Origin: Ancylomarina salipaludis
GTDB lineage: Bacteria; Bacteroidota; Bacteroidia; Bacteroidales; Marinifilaceae
DNA length: 64,000 nucleotides
Assembly (NCBI RefSeq): GCF_004122035.1
Contig: NZ_SAXA01000013.1
Location: forward strand, 58,374-122,373
Reading direction: 5' to 3'
Positions 45,034 through 53,771 of this stretch are shown here, in pieces. Within the stretch, counting starts at the first letter, position 1, and the number at the start of each line of letters is the position of its first letter. The translations under genes were made by a program, and so were the position numbers. A model generated the notes under the pieces. It had not been told where the DNA came from. It made no database searches and saw only the letters and a list, made by a program, of their open reading frames with translations.

Positions 45034-45957
45034 TTAAGTATTTAAAATTGTAAAAACCTTTCCATCTTCGGCTAATTCAGTATTGGGAAAAACTTCTCTG
45101 GCTTCGTTTAAATGGCTTGACAAATCATGAAATCGTGCAGAAAAATGACCAATTAATAATTGTCCCACTTCAGCCTCTTTAGCAATTAATGCCGCTTGTT
45201 TTGTAGTGGAATGGTAGGTCGATTTAGCTCGCTTCTCATCATCTTTCAGAAAAGTAGCTTCATGATACAACAAATCAACCTGTTTTATTACAGGTACTAT
45301 TCTTGGGAAATAAGCTGTATCTGTGCAAAATGCATATGAACGAGGAGGCGTTGCTGCAAAAGTTAACTTCTCATTGGCAATCAACTCACCTTCTTCTGTC
45401 AAATAATCATCTCCTAATTTTATACCATGCCTGGCTCTGATTGGAATCTCATAAAAATCCAACATCTCTTTTCGGAGGTGAAGGGGGCGCTGTTTTTCTT
45501 TAAATAAAAAACCCACACATGGCATAACCCCATGTTTCAAAGGAAAAGATTGCACTGTAAGGGCATCATCTTCAAAAAGAGTTTGAATCTCCTTGCCAAA
45601 TATATTATGAAAGATCAACTTATAACTTAATCTTGAATCCAGAATATCAAGCTGAAAACGGACGATTTTCTCAAGTTTTGAATGTGCATAAATATGCAGA
45701 TCGTTGGTTCTTCCTTGCAAGGAAAAACTGGAAATCAAACCTATCAGTCCAAAAAAATGATCGCCATGCAGATGCGATATAAAAACATGATTGATTCGAG
45801 ACATAGGGACTCGAAATTTCTTTAATTGCATTTGCGTGCCTTCGCCACAATCAATTAAAAAAAACCGCTCAAGTACATTGAGCACTTGAGCGGTTGGGAA
45901 TCTTTTTGAGGTTGGCAATGCAGAATTGCTACCTAAGATTGTTAATTCAAATTTCAC
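45034..45957 (-). CDS. rnz: Ribonuclease Z
   Basis: RNase Z removes 3' trailers from tRNA precursors. The 307-residue enzyme has the zinc-binding metallo-beta-lactamase motif 'VFISHLHGDHFFGLIGLI', 'LIDCGEGTQMQLKKF' upstream of it, and the later 'CTDTAYFP', 'HEATFLKDDE' and 'LLIGHFSARF' metal ligands of the short-form enzyme. It begins 12 nt after the STAS gene, so it is the third gene of an rpsA-STAS-rnz unit. A complete intrinsic-terminator structure lies inside its first 35 codons (45857-45895, sense strand), so transcription entering from rpsA may be attenuated there. Confidence 0.95.
   Translation of the reverse strand: MKFELTILGSNSALPTSKRFPTAQVLNVLERFFLIDCGEGTQMQLKKFRVPMSRINHVFISHLHGDHFFGLIGLISSFSLQGRTNDLHIYAHSKLEKIVRFQLDILDSRLSYKLIFHNIFGKEIQTLFEDDALTVQSFPLKHGVMPCVGFLFKEKQRPLHLRKEMLDFYEIPIRARHGIKLGDDYLTEEGELIANEKLTFAATPPRSYAFCTDTAYFPRIVPVIKQVDLLYHEATFLKDDEKRAKSTYHSTTKQAALIAKEAEVGQLLIGHFSARFHDLSSHLNEAREVFPNTELAEDGKVFTILNT
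45857..45895 (-). terminator. Intrinsic terminator structure inside the rnz coding region
   Basis: On the sense (minus) strand aaccgctcaag and cttgagcggtt pair perfectly (11 bp) around an 11-nt loop. The structure runs into eight T, which code for the 'RFFLI' segment of rnz. It falls at about codons 21-34. The sequence features are those of a strong Rho-independent terminator; whether it acts depends on ribosomes covering it. Confidence 0.7.
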
Positions 45958-45969
45958 TTACGATCAATA

Positions 45970-46326
45970 TTAATTTTCAATCTCACTATTATTCATAAAG
46001 GATTTAGCAACGTTCAAGTCGTCTGAAACGTTAAGAACGGTATCCAACTGAGAAATAATGATCAGTTTTTCAACTGCAGGTTGTAAGCCATATAAAACAA
46101 ATGTTCCATTGGCATTCTTACATAACCTATTGGCAACAAGAATGGCACTCAAGCCGGATGAATCACAATAAGTACAAGCATCCAGATTTAAAAGAACACT
46201 CTTTTCTCCTTCTGAAAAAATCAAAACCAATTTTGATTTTAGCTCAGGAGCAATATGAGTATCTAATCTTTCATTTAAAACCTGAACTAAAGTGTATCCG
46301 TCTTTTTTGTCAATCTTAAAGTCCAT
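45970..46326 (-). CDS. STAS-domain anti-sigma factor antagonist
   Basis: The 118-residue protein is a stand-alone STAS domain like SpoIIAA/RsbV. The conserved phospho-serine site is present as 'TYCDSSGLSAILVANR' (S57 by alignment with SpoIIAA Ser58), preceded by 'VLLNLDACTYC'. Such proteins switch partners with a GHKL kinase/anti-sigma factor and are reactivated by a PP2C phosphatase. The gene lies 29 nt after rpsA and 12 nt before rnz. Its kinase is not adjacent. SiaB (34570) or an unlinked kinase and the PP2C protein at 50283 are possible partners. Confidence 0.9.
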   Translation of the reverse strand: MDFKIDKKDGYTLVQVLNERLDTHIAPELKSKLVLIFSEGEKSVLLNLDACTYCDSSGLSAILVANRLCKNANGTFVLYGLQPAVEKLIIISQLDTVLNVSDDLNVAKSFMNNSEIEN

Positions 46327-46355
46327 TTGTAACCTCTTTAAGGATTATTTAAAGC

Positions 46356-48143
46356 TTATTCTTCTCCTTTTTCAAGTTGAGATTTCAAAGCTGCTAACTC
46401 AGAAATATCTCCTAAGGTAGTTTTTTCTAACGAATCTTTCACCTTCTTAACACCTTTTTTAGTGTTAGCTGACTCAGATTTTTTCTTTTCAGAAACTTCT
46501 GCACGCTTCACATCTTCAAAAGTTCTTGAGTGAGAAAGAATAATACGCTTAGCAGCCTTAGAGAATTCAATTACTTTAAAAGAAAGTTTTTCTTCTACTT
46601 TAGCTTGAGATCCATCTTCTTTTACAAGGTGACGTGGAGTAGCGAATCCTTCAACACCGTAAGGAAGAGCAACAACAGCACCTTTTTCGAAAATTTCTAC
46701 GATAGTACCTTCGTGAGTTGAGTCAGTCGCAAAAATGGTTTCGAATACATCCCATGGATTCTCTTCCAATTGCTTGTGACCTAAGCTCAATCTTCTGTTT
46801 TCTTTGTCTATTTCTAAAACAACAACTTCGATTTCAGCACCAATTTGAGTGAATTCAGCTGGATGCTTCACTTTCTTAGTCCAAGAAAGGTCAGAAATGT
46901 GAATCAAACCATCAACACCTTCTTCAATCTCAACAAATACACCGAAGTTTGTGAAGTTACGAACCTTAGCAGAGTGCTTAGAGTTCACTGCATACTTAGC
47001 TTCAACACCTTCCCAAGGATCTTGCTTCAATTGCTTAAGACCTAGAGACATTTTTCTTTCCTCACGGTCTAAAGTAATAATCTGAGCTTGTACTTCATCA
47101 CCAACTTTCATGAAATCCTGAGCAGATCTCAAGTGCTGTGACCATGACATTTCAGATACGTGGATAAGACCTTCAACACCTGGAGCGATCTCAACGAATG
47201 CACCATAGTCAGCCATAACAACCACCTTACCAGTAACTCTGTCGCCAACTTTCATTTCAGCGTCAAGAGCATCCCATGGATGAGGAGTCAATTGTTTAAG
47301 ACCTAGAGCGATACGTTTCTTATCATCATCAAAATCAAGAATTACAACGTTCAATTTCTGATCTAATTCAACAATTTCACTTGGGTGAGATACTCTACCC
47401 CATGAAAGGTCAGTAATGTGGATCAAACCATCTACGCCGCCCAAGTCGATAAATACACCGTAAGAAGTGATGTTTTTAACTGTTCCTTCAAGAACCTGAC
47501 CTTTTTCAAGCTTAGCGATAATTTCTTTCTTCTGTTGTTCCAACTCAGCCTCAATAAGAGCTTTGTGAGATACAACAACGTTTTTAAATTCGTGGTTGAT
47601 TTTAACAACCTTAAATTCCATAGTTTTTCCTACGTAAATATCGTAGTCACGGATAGGCTTCACATCAATTTGAGAACCTGGCAAGAAAGCTTCAATACCA
47701 AATACGTCAACGATCATACCACCTTTGGTACGACACTTGATGTAACCTTTAATAATTTCGTCGTTTTCAAGTGCAGAGTTAACACGATCCCAAGAACGTA
47801 GAGCACGTGCTTTTTTGTGTGAAAGAACCAATTGTCCTTTTTTATCTTCCTGACTTTCTACGTAAACTTCAACTGTATCACCAACAGTTAATTCTGGATT
47901 GTAACGGAATTCATTCAAACTCACGATACCATCAGATTTGTAACCAATGTTGATTACAACTTCTCTTTTGTTCATTGAGATAACGATACCATCGATAACC
48001 TCTTTTTCAGCAACAGTAGATAAAGTTTTATCGTACTGAGCTTCTAATTCTGCTCTACTGGCAGTAAAACCTGCATCTTCATTTTCAAATGCATCCCAAT
48101 CAAATTCTGCTTCAACAGCAGCATTTTTGTTCTCTTCAACCAT
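46356..48143 (-). CDS. rpsA: 30S ribosomal protein S1
   Basis: S1 binds mRNA to the small ribosomal subunit, important where Shine-Dalgarno sequences are rare, as here. The protein has six S1/OB-fold repeats, seen from the recurring '[20 protein letters not shown]', '[21 protein letters not shown]' and '[21 protein letters not shown]' segments. An acidic N-terminus ('[16 protein letters not shown]') and a lysine-rich tail ending '[10 protein letters not shown]' flank them. The open frame begins at 48281, but a consensus promoter at 48196-48226 lies within that extension. I take the ATG at 48143 (595 residues); the ATG at 48176 is also possible, with a very short leader. It leads the rpsA-STAS-rnz unit. 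Confidence 0.93.
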   Translation of the reverse strand: [595 protein letters not shown]

Positions 48144-48195
48144 ACTAAATAGTTTGTTTACTAGTAAATTAGACATTATATTACTTAAATCGCTG

Positions 48196-48226
48196 CAAAA
48201 GTACTCATTTATATCCCGATTAGCAA
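48196..48226 (-). promoter_or_regulatory. Consensus Bacteroidota promoter of rpsA
   Basis: On the minus strand TTG, a 20-nt spacer and TActTTTG match the primary-sigma consensus. It sets the transcript start near 48189, leaving a leader of about 13 or 46 nt depending on the start codon. Confidence 0.78.
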
Positions 48227-48424
48227 CCCTATCTATACTATTTTTCACCACAAACAATAAATATTTCATTTTACTTGCCAAACGCCTAAGTGTCCAAGCT
48301 ATAAAACACCACTACGTTCCGCTAACTAACAGACTCAAAGAGATTTCTCTTAGCTCCCCAAAATAAGGTAAACAACAAAACCTCCTATATTTAAACAGGA
48401 GTCAGATTATATCAAATAAAAGCT

Positions 48425-48455
48425 TTGATTAATCCAAAAAATTAAGATATTTTTG
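48425..48455 (+). promoter_or_regulatory. Consensus Bacteroidota promoter of the phosphosugar mutase gene
   Basis: TTG at 48425-48427, a 20-nt spacer and TAttTTTG at 48448-48455, 39 nt before the ATG at 48495. Confidence 0.72.
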
Positions 48456-48494
48456 AGTTCCAAATTTGAGAATAAACACCTTCAATATTAAGCG

Positions 48495-50237
48495 ATGAAT
48501 CAAAAAGATATACTTAACCTAGTCAGCTCAAAAGCAGAAGATTGGCTTTCGCAAAACTACGACAAAGACACCCAAAATGCTGTTTCAGAACTAATGGCTA
48601 AAGAAGACAAAACCGATCTAATTGATTCTTTTTACAAAGACCTTGAGTTTGGTACTGGTGGTTTGCGTGGTAAAATGGGACCCGGTACAAATCGCATGAA
48701 CATATATACTGTTGGTGCCGCAACACAAGGGCTTGCCAACTATTTAAATGAATGTTTTGCCGGTGAAGACATTTCGATCTGCATCGGATATGATTGCAGA
48801 AACAATAGCAAGTTATTCTCCGATACGGTTGCCAACATTTTCTCTGCCAATGGAATTAAAGCGTATATTTTCGACGATTTAAGACCAACACCTGAAATGT
48901 CATTTGCCATTCGTCAATTGGGTTGCAAATCGGGCGTTATCATTACCGCATCTCACAATCCTAAAGAATATAATGGTTACAAAGCCTATTGGGAAGATGG
49001 CTCTCAAATTGTAACACCCCACGATAAAAACATTATCGAAGCTGTAAAATCGGTAAAAGTTGAAGATATTAAATTTGAAGGGAATCCTGACTTAATTGAA
49101 ACCCTTGGGGCTGAGATGGACAAACTCTATCTGGATACAGTTAAAACCTTGAGTTTATCTCCCGAGTCAATTCAAAATCAGAAAGATTTAAAAATCGTAT
49201 TCACCCCACTTCATGGTACTACAGTTAAATTAGTACCGGCTTCATTAAAGAATTACGGTTTCGAAAACATCATCCACATTCCGGAACAGGATATCGTTGA
49301 TGGCAACTTCCCTACTGTATGGTCAGCAAATCCTGAAGAGCCTGAAGCTTTAAAAATGGCTGTCGATAAAGCCAAAGAAGTCGGTGCCGATTTGGTTATG
49401 GCTTGTGATCCCGATGGTGACCGTCTGGGTATTGCTGTTACAAATGATAAAGGCGAATGGGAGATTATTAACGGAAATCAAACGGCCTTAATATTTACAT
49501 ATTACCTAATCACCCGAAGAAGAGAACTGGGCTTACTTACAGGAAACGACTATGTTGTCAAAACAATCGTAACCACCGAGCTGTTTAAAGATGTTGCTGT
49601 CAAGAATAATGTCGAATGTTTTGACGCCTACACGGGTTTCAAATGGATTGCAGATGTAATACGTAAAAATCCTGAGAAGAATTACATTGGTGGCGGAGAA
49701 GAATCATTTGGGTACATGCCTGGCGATTTCACTCGCGATAAAGATGCGGTATCGTCATGTAGTATTATGGCAGAAATTGCGGCCTGGGCAAAAGATCAAG
49801 GAAAGAATTTATTTGACATCCTGAAAGAAATCTATGTTGAGTATGGATTTTCACGTGAAAAAATGATCTACATTGTAAGAGAAGGTCTTAGCGGCGCTCA
49901 GGAAATTGAACAAATGATGCACAATTTCCGATTCAATCGTCCAGCAATGATTAATGACTCACCAATTGTACTGGTTAAAGATTACAGCATACGCAAAGCA
50001 ATTAATCCAATAAACGGTAACGAAACAGATCTTGATTTTGAAACAACTGCTGATGTTTTACAATTCTTTTTAGAAGACGGATCAAAGATCTCTGTTCGTC
50101 CATCCGGAACCGAACCCAAAATCAAATTTTATTTTGAAGTTCGTGAAGAACTAAGTTCTATTGAAGATTTTTATAAGGCTGAGGCTCTTGCAGATAAAAA
50201 AATTGAAGGAATTATTCTTTCATTAAAATTAAACTAA
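48495..50237 (+). CDS. Phosphoglucomutase/phosphomannomutase family enzyme
   Basis: The 580-residue enzyme belongs to the alpha-D-phosphohexomutase superfamily. Its four domains are marked by the phospho-serine loop 'GVIITASHNPKEYNGYK', the metal-binding loop 'MACDPDGDRLGIA', the sugar-specificity loop 'IGGGEESFGYM' and the phosphate-binding loop 'VRPSGTEPKIKFY'. The 'GEESFG' loop and length near 580 match the PgcA/PGM2-like group that interconverts glucose-1-phosphate and glucose-6-phosphate (and can act on other sugars), rather than the ~450-residue GlmM or ManB types. It feeds nucleotide-sugar and glycogen pathways. A hairpin follows before the phosphatase gene. Confidence 0.92.
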   Translation: MNQKDILNLVSSKAEDWLSQNYDKDTQNAVSELMAKEDKTDLIDSFYKDLEFGTGGLRGKMGPGTNRMNIYTVGAATQGLANYLNECFAGEDISICIGYDCRNNSKLFSDTVANIFSANGIKAYIFDDLRPTPEMSFAIRQLGCKSGVIITASHNPKEYNGYKAYWEDGSQIVTPHDKNIIEAVKSVKVEDIKFEGNPDLIETLGAEMDKLYLDTVKTLSLSPESIQNQKDLKIVFTPLHGTTVKLVPASLKNYGFENIIHIPEQDIVDGNFPTVWSANPEEPEALKMAVDKAKEVGADLVMACDPDGDRLGIAVTNDKGEWEIINGNQTALIFTYYLITRRRELGLLTGNDYVVKTIVTTELFKDVAVKNNVECFDAYTGFKWIADVIRKNPEKNYIGGGEESFGYMPGDFTRDKDAVSSCSIMAEIAAWAKDQGKNLFDILKEIYVEYGFSREKMIYIVREGLSGAQEIEQMMHNFRFNRPAMINDSPIVLVKDYSIRKAINPINGNETDLDFETTADVLQFFLEDGSKISVRPSGTEPKIKFYFEVREELSSIEDFYKAEALADKKIEGIILSLKLN

Positions 50238-50243
50238 TAAATT

Positions 50244-50270
50244 TAGGGTAGTTTAACTCAAGCTACCCTA
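50244..50270 (+). terminator. Hairpin between mutase and PP2C genes
   Basis: tagggtag and ctacccta pair perfectly around an 11-nt loop, then tatctctttt. The T-run is interrupted, so this may be a weak terminator allowing read-through into the gene starting at 50283. Confidence 0.55.
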
Positions 50271-50282
50271 TATCTCTTTTAC

Positions 50283-51503
50283 ATGGATAATAAACGTACT
50301 ATACTATCTATTGACGACTCCCCAATTAACAATAAATTAATTGAGGCATATTTTAGAAAAGATTACAATATTGTATCTAAAGATGGTGGACAAGAGGCAT
50401 TAAATTGGCTTGAGGAAAATCTTCCTGATGCTATTTTGCTTGATGTTATGATGCCGGTTATGGATGGGATGGATGTCCTTGAAAAATTAAAAGAGAACGA
50501 ACGGCTCAGAGAGATTCCTGTCATTATGGTAACTGCAAAAACGGAGATGGAAACCATCAAAGCAGCTTTAACCAAGGGGGCTCTCGATTACGTAAAAAAA
50601 CCAATTGACTTTACTGAACTGCAATCAAAAATCATGATTGCATTCCAAATCAATCAGCAAAAGCAAGAAATAACGAAATACAAATCCTATTTCGATATCC
50701 ATCAGGGAATGATTCATGCACAAAGAATTCAGCGTTCTATTTTACCGGACACTGAACATTTCAAGCGCATGTTCCCAAAATCTTTTATCATCAACCTTCC
50801 AAAGCACGTCGTAAGTGGAGATTTTTATTGGATCAACCAAAATTTCCACCAAAAGAATATAGGGGTTTTTGATTGTACTGGACATGGTGTACCAGCAGCA
50901 ATGTTAACAATGATGGGTCAAATGGAACTTCACACCATTTTTGAAAATGGCAACAATATCCAATCAGGACAAATATTCTCTATGTTGAGCCAGAAATTTA
51001 GTCGTCTATTGAACACCTCAGGCGATACCTTCACACAATATGATGGAATGGATGGCGCTTTTCTTTCAATAACATCACAAGAAAACAAAATTGAGTATGT
51101 TGGAGCCAAAAGACCTCTTATACTTATTCGTAAGGGATCTAATCATTTGGATGTGAATCAGGAATCACTTGAGGCTAAAGTCACCAATGAGAGTTTTTCT
51201 CTTTTCGAAATCAGTGCGGACCGCTTTTCAATAGGTAAAGAAAGTGAATTCTCTGAATTTCAAACCAAAACAATAACAACAAAACCCGGCGACAGACTCT
51301 TTATCTATTCTGATGGAATTACTGACCAATTGGGAGGCAGTCAAACCAAACGTCTGAAGAAAAAAGAATTCTACACCAAGCTTCTCAATCTGCAATCCAA
51401 ATCAATCAATCTGCAAAAATCAGATTTATTCAACTGGTTGGATGAGTGGAAAGAAAATAATGAACAAACAGATGATATCTTAATGGTGGGAATTGAATTA
51501 TAA
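50283..51503 (+). CDS. Response regulator with PP2C/SpoIIE phosphatase output
   Basis: The 406-residue protein has a receiver domain (about 5-120; acidic D11/D12, phospho-acceptor D54 in 'ILLDVMMPVMDG', lysine in 'YVKKPIDF'). A coiled linker follows ('INQQKQEITKYKSYFDIHQGMIHAQRIQRSILP'), then a SpoIIE/RsbU-type PP2C domain with metal-binding 'VSGDFYWI', 'VFDCTGHGVPAAMLTMMG' and 'IYSDGITDQ'. Such proteins dephosphorylate STAS or SiaC-type proteins after phosphorylation by a sensor kinase. The window encodes possible clients, a STAS protein at 45970 and SiaC at 34163. Its last six bases overlap the end of the converging helicase gene. Confidence 0.92.
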   Translation: MDNKRTILSIDDSPINNKLIEAYFRKDYNIVSKDGGQEALNWLEENLPDAILLDVMMPVMDGMDVLEKLKENERLREIPVIMVTAKTEMETIKAALTKGALDYVKKPIDFTELQSKIMIAFQINQQKQEITKYKSYFDIHQGMIHAQRIQRSILPDTEHFKRMFPKSFIINLPKHVVSGDFYWINQNFHQKNIGVFDCTGHGVPAAMLTMMGQMELHTIFENGNNIQSGQIFSMLSQKFSRLLNTSGDTFTQYDGMDGAFLSITSQENKIEYVGAKRPLILIRKGSNHLDVNQESLEAKVTNESFSLFEISADRFSIGKESEFSEFQTKTITTKPGDRLFIYSDGITDQLGGSQTKRLKKKEFYTKLLNLQSKSINLQKSDLFNWLDEWKENNEQTDDILMVGIEL

Positions 51504-52940
51504 ATCAATTTCCTCATTGGGAAAAAACTCTTTTTTAAAATTCACCAAATACAATTTTTCAGTTGCTCGGGTCAATGCCGTATACAGCCAGCGGTAATAT
51601 TCCCGATTCAGCATATCTTCGTTTATAAAGCCCTGATCAACAAAAACAGCACGCCACTGTCCACCTTGAGCCTTATGGCAAGTTATCGCATAAGCAAACT
51701 TGACTTGCAAAGCATTAAAAAACTTATTATTGCGCACTTTCTCAAATCGTTTTTTCTTTGAGTGGATGTCTGCATAATCTTCTGAAATTGTAAAAAAAAG
51801 TTTCTTGTTATCTTCAGAAGTTAATGAAGCCGATTCGATATTTAAAGTATCGAGCATAATCAGAGTATCCAGCTCCAGATCTTTATAATCGGGAAAACGC
51901 ACACTCACCTCAACATATCTAAAACCGTAAAGCTCTACATACTTCCCGATCCTGACAATTTCAACAATATCACCATTTGCAATAAAATCAATCTCTTTCA
52001 CATCAGCAGTCCAGAAATAGTTGTTTTTCACAACCATTAAGTAGTCACCAACAGTAATCTCGTCTTCACGATATAAAATACTGTTGCGAATACCTTGATT
52101 GTACTGATTGGCTCGTTTATTGGAACGACTAAGCACCATCGTTTCTTCCAAACCATACTTATAATGCGCCGAAGAAATTTCTTCAATTAACTCTGCCCCA
52201 CTGATTCTTACAATATCAGGAAACCGTTGGGTTTCAAGTTTTGGGTATCCCGATTCATTTTCATCCAGCATACGTCGCAACTCGGTAGCATTCTTGAGAA
52301 TACCTGATTCTTCTGCCTGACGAAGAACCTGAGTTAAAACGACCTCTTTAACCGTTAAGTTATAACAGGATTCAAGTTCTTTAGGATCAAGAGCCGGACT
52401 CACATCAATACCAATAGGTGGTAACTGCGCAACATCACCTATAAGAATCAGGCGACAATTGACCCCGGCAGAAACATAGTCGATAAGATCATCCAACAGA
52501 CAACCCGAACCAAAAGCTGAGGCTTCATTCGAATAGTTTGATATCATCGATGCCTCATCCACCAAGAAGATGGTATCGCGAGATAGATTCCGATCCAAAT
52601 TAAAGATCCCAAAACCATCGGTTAGGGATTTTTGACGGTAAATCTTTTTATGAATTGTATGCGCATTATGGCCGCAATAATGAGAAAGCACCTTAGCCGC
52701 CCGACCGGTTGGAGCCAAAAGAACTGTCTTTATTTCCATTTTAGAAAGACTGGCAACCAAAGCACTGACTAAAGTCGTTTTACCTGTACCGGCATATCCC
52801 TTCAATAAAAAAAGACTATCGTTCTGACTACTGGTCAGAAAATCAGACAATTCATCTATCGCATGCTTCTGATCAGCAGTAGGTTCAAACTTTAATTCCT
52901 GACAAATACTTAAGCTAATATGCTTTTTTAACATTTCCAC
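51498..52940 (-). CDS. RecD-like superfamily 1B DNA helicase
   Basis: The 480-residue protein has Walker A 'LLKGYAGTGKTTLVSAL', Walker B 'FLVDEASMISN', the motif 'LILIGDVAQLPPIG' and the C-terminal UvrD_C_2 region 'FAYAITCHKAQGGQW' and 'YRWLYTALTRATEKLYLVNF'. This is the RecD2/Dda-type 5'-3' helicase layout without the N-terminal extension of full RecD2. Its size matches compact Bacteroidota versions. The role is probably replication-fork or recombination repair. It is not linked to the AddA-like gene at 28420. Its 3' end overlaps the PP2C gene by 6 nt. Confidence 0.88.
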   Translation of the reverse strand: MEMLKKHISLSICQELKFEPTADQKHAIDELSDFLTSSQNDSLFLLKGYAGTGKTTLVSALVASLSKMEIKTVLLAPTGRAAKVLSHYCGHNAHTIHKKIYRQKSLTDGFGIFNLDRNLSRDTIFLVDEASMISNYSNEASAFGSGCLLDDLIDYVSAGVNCRLILIGDVAQLPPIGIDVSPALDPKELESCYNLTVKEVVLTQVLRQAEESGILKNATELRRMLDENESGYPKLETQRFPDIVRISGAELIEEISSAHYKYGLEETMVLSRSNKRANQYNQGIRNSILYREDEITVGDYLMVVKNNYFWTADVKEIDFIANGDIVEIVRIGKYVELYGFRYVEVSVRFPDYKDLELDTLIMLDTLNIESASLTSEDNKKLFFTISEDYADIHSKKKRFEKVRNNKFFNALQVKFAYAITCHKAQGGQWRAVFVDQGFINEDMLNREYYRWLYTALTRATEKLYLVNFKKEFFPNEEIDL

Positions 52941-52983
52941 TCAAAATTAGTGGTTATAAAAATAACCAAACAGATTTTTTTTT

Positions 52984-52991
52984 TAAATTTG
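52984..52991 (+). promoter_or_regulatory. Possible -7 element before the gene at 53109
   Basis: TAAATTTG fits TAnnTTTG, but the -33 box is unclear and the distance to the ATG (117 nt) would mean a long leader. Confidence 0.35.
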
Positions 52992-53108
52992 CAAACAAAC
53001 TTACACAAACTAATAAACTATTTGTATGTTACGAGCATAAGAATATACATTAATTAATGGCTATTTTTTGCTACTACCGTATAACTAAATTAACACAAAT
53101 TATAAACT

Positions 53109-53756
53109 ATGAAATTAAAACCAGTCCTTCAAATTTTACTTGCTTTTGCAATTGTTGCGTTTGGATACTTAAGCTATCAAAGCATTATGAAGCCAATCAA
53201 TTTTGGTAAAATTCAAAAACAACGCTACGAAAAGATTGTCAATCAATTGCAAGATATTCGTAAAGCAGAAAATGCTTACAAAGAAGTAAATAAAAAATAT
53301 ACTGGCAGCTTTGATACTCTAATTTCATTTATCAAAACTGATTCTATGCCTATGGTTAAATCAATTGGTTCACTTACTGATGAGCAAATTGAAGCTGGTA
53401 TGACTGAAAAAGAAGCGGTAGCTAAAGGATTTATCACTCGTGATACAATTATGGTATCTGCTTTAGAAACTATCTTTAGCAAAGATTACAACATTGATAA
53501 TCTAAGATACGTTCCTTTTACTCAGCAGCAAAGCGAATTTAAATTGGCTGCAGGAGTTGTTGTAACTGGTTCTAATGTAAAAGTTCAGGTTTTCGAAGCT
53601 AAAGTTTCAAATATGGTTATCTTCGCTGACCTTCGTGACGAGTATTTAGACGAGTTGAAAGAAGAAAACGGTAACCGTATTCGTATTAACAAATATCCTG
53701 GCCTTAAAGTTGGTTCTCTTGAAGAAGCTAACAACGGAGCAGGAAACTGGGAATAA
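53109..53756 (+). CDS. Conserved hypothetical membrane-anchored protein
   Basis: I do not recognise a named family. The 215-residue protein has one N-terminal membrane helix ('VLQILLAFAIVAFGYLSYQSI'), then a coiled-coil-like stretch ('KIQKQRYEKIVNQLQDIRKAENAYKEVNKKY') that recalls the helix after a type IV pilin-like start. A mixed alpha/beta periplasmic domain ends 'KVGSLEEANNGAGNWE'. Most of the chain should lie outside the cytoplasm. The next gene (DUF3822) starts 15 nt after its stop, followed by rsmD, so the three form an operon. The membrane topology is well supported; the function is unknown. Confidence 0.75.
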   Translation: MKLKPVLQILLAFAIVAFGYLSYQSIMKPINFGKIQKQRYEKIVNQLQDIRKAENAYKEVNKKYTGSFDTLISFIKTDSMPMVKSIGSLTDEQIEAGMTEKEAVAKGFITRDTIMVSALETIFSKDYNIDNLRYVPFTQQQSEFKLAAGVVVTGSNVKVQVFEAKVSNMVIFADLRDEYLDELKEENGNRIRINKYPGLKVGSLEEANNGAGNWE

Positions 53757-53771
53757 TCCTCAAAGAAAATT

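Noticed and set aside
48144..48281. N-terminal extension of rpsA
   Set aside because: A consensus promoter lies inside it, so at least the first part cannot be translated; the shorter start matches S1 proteins better.
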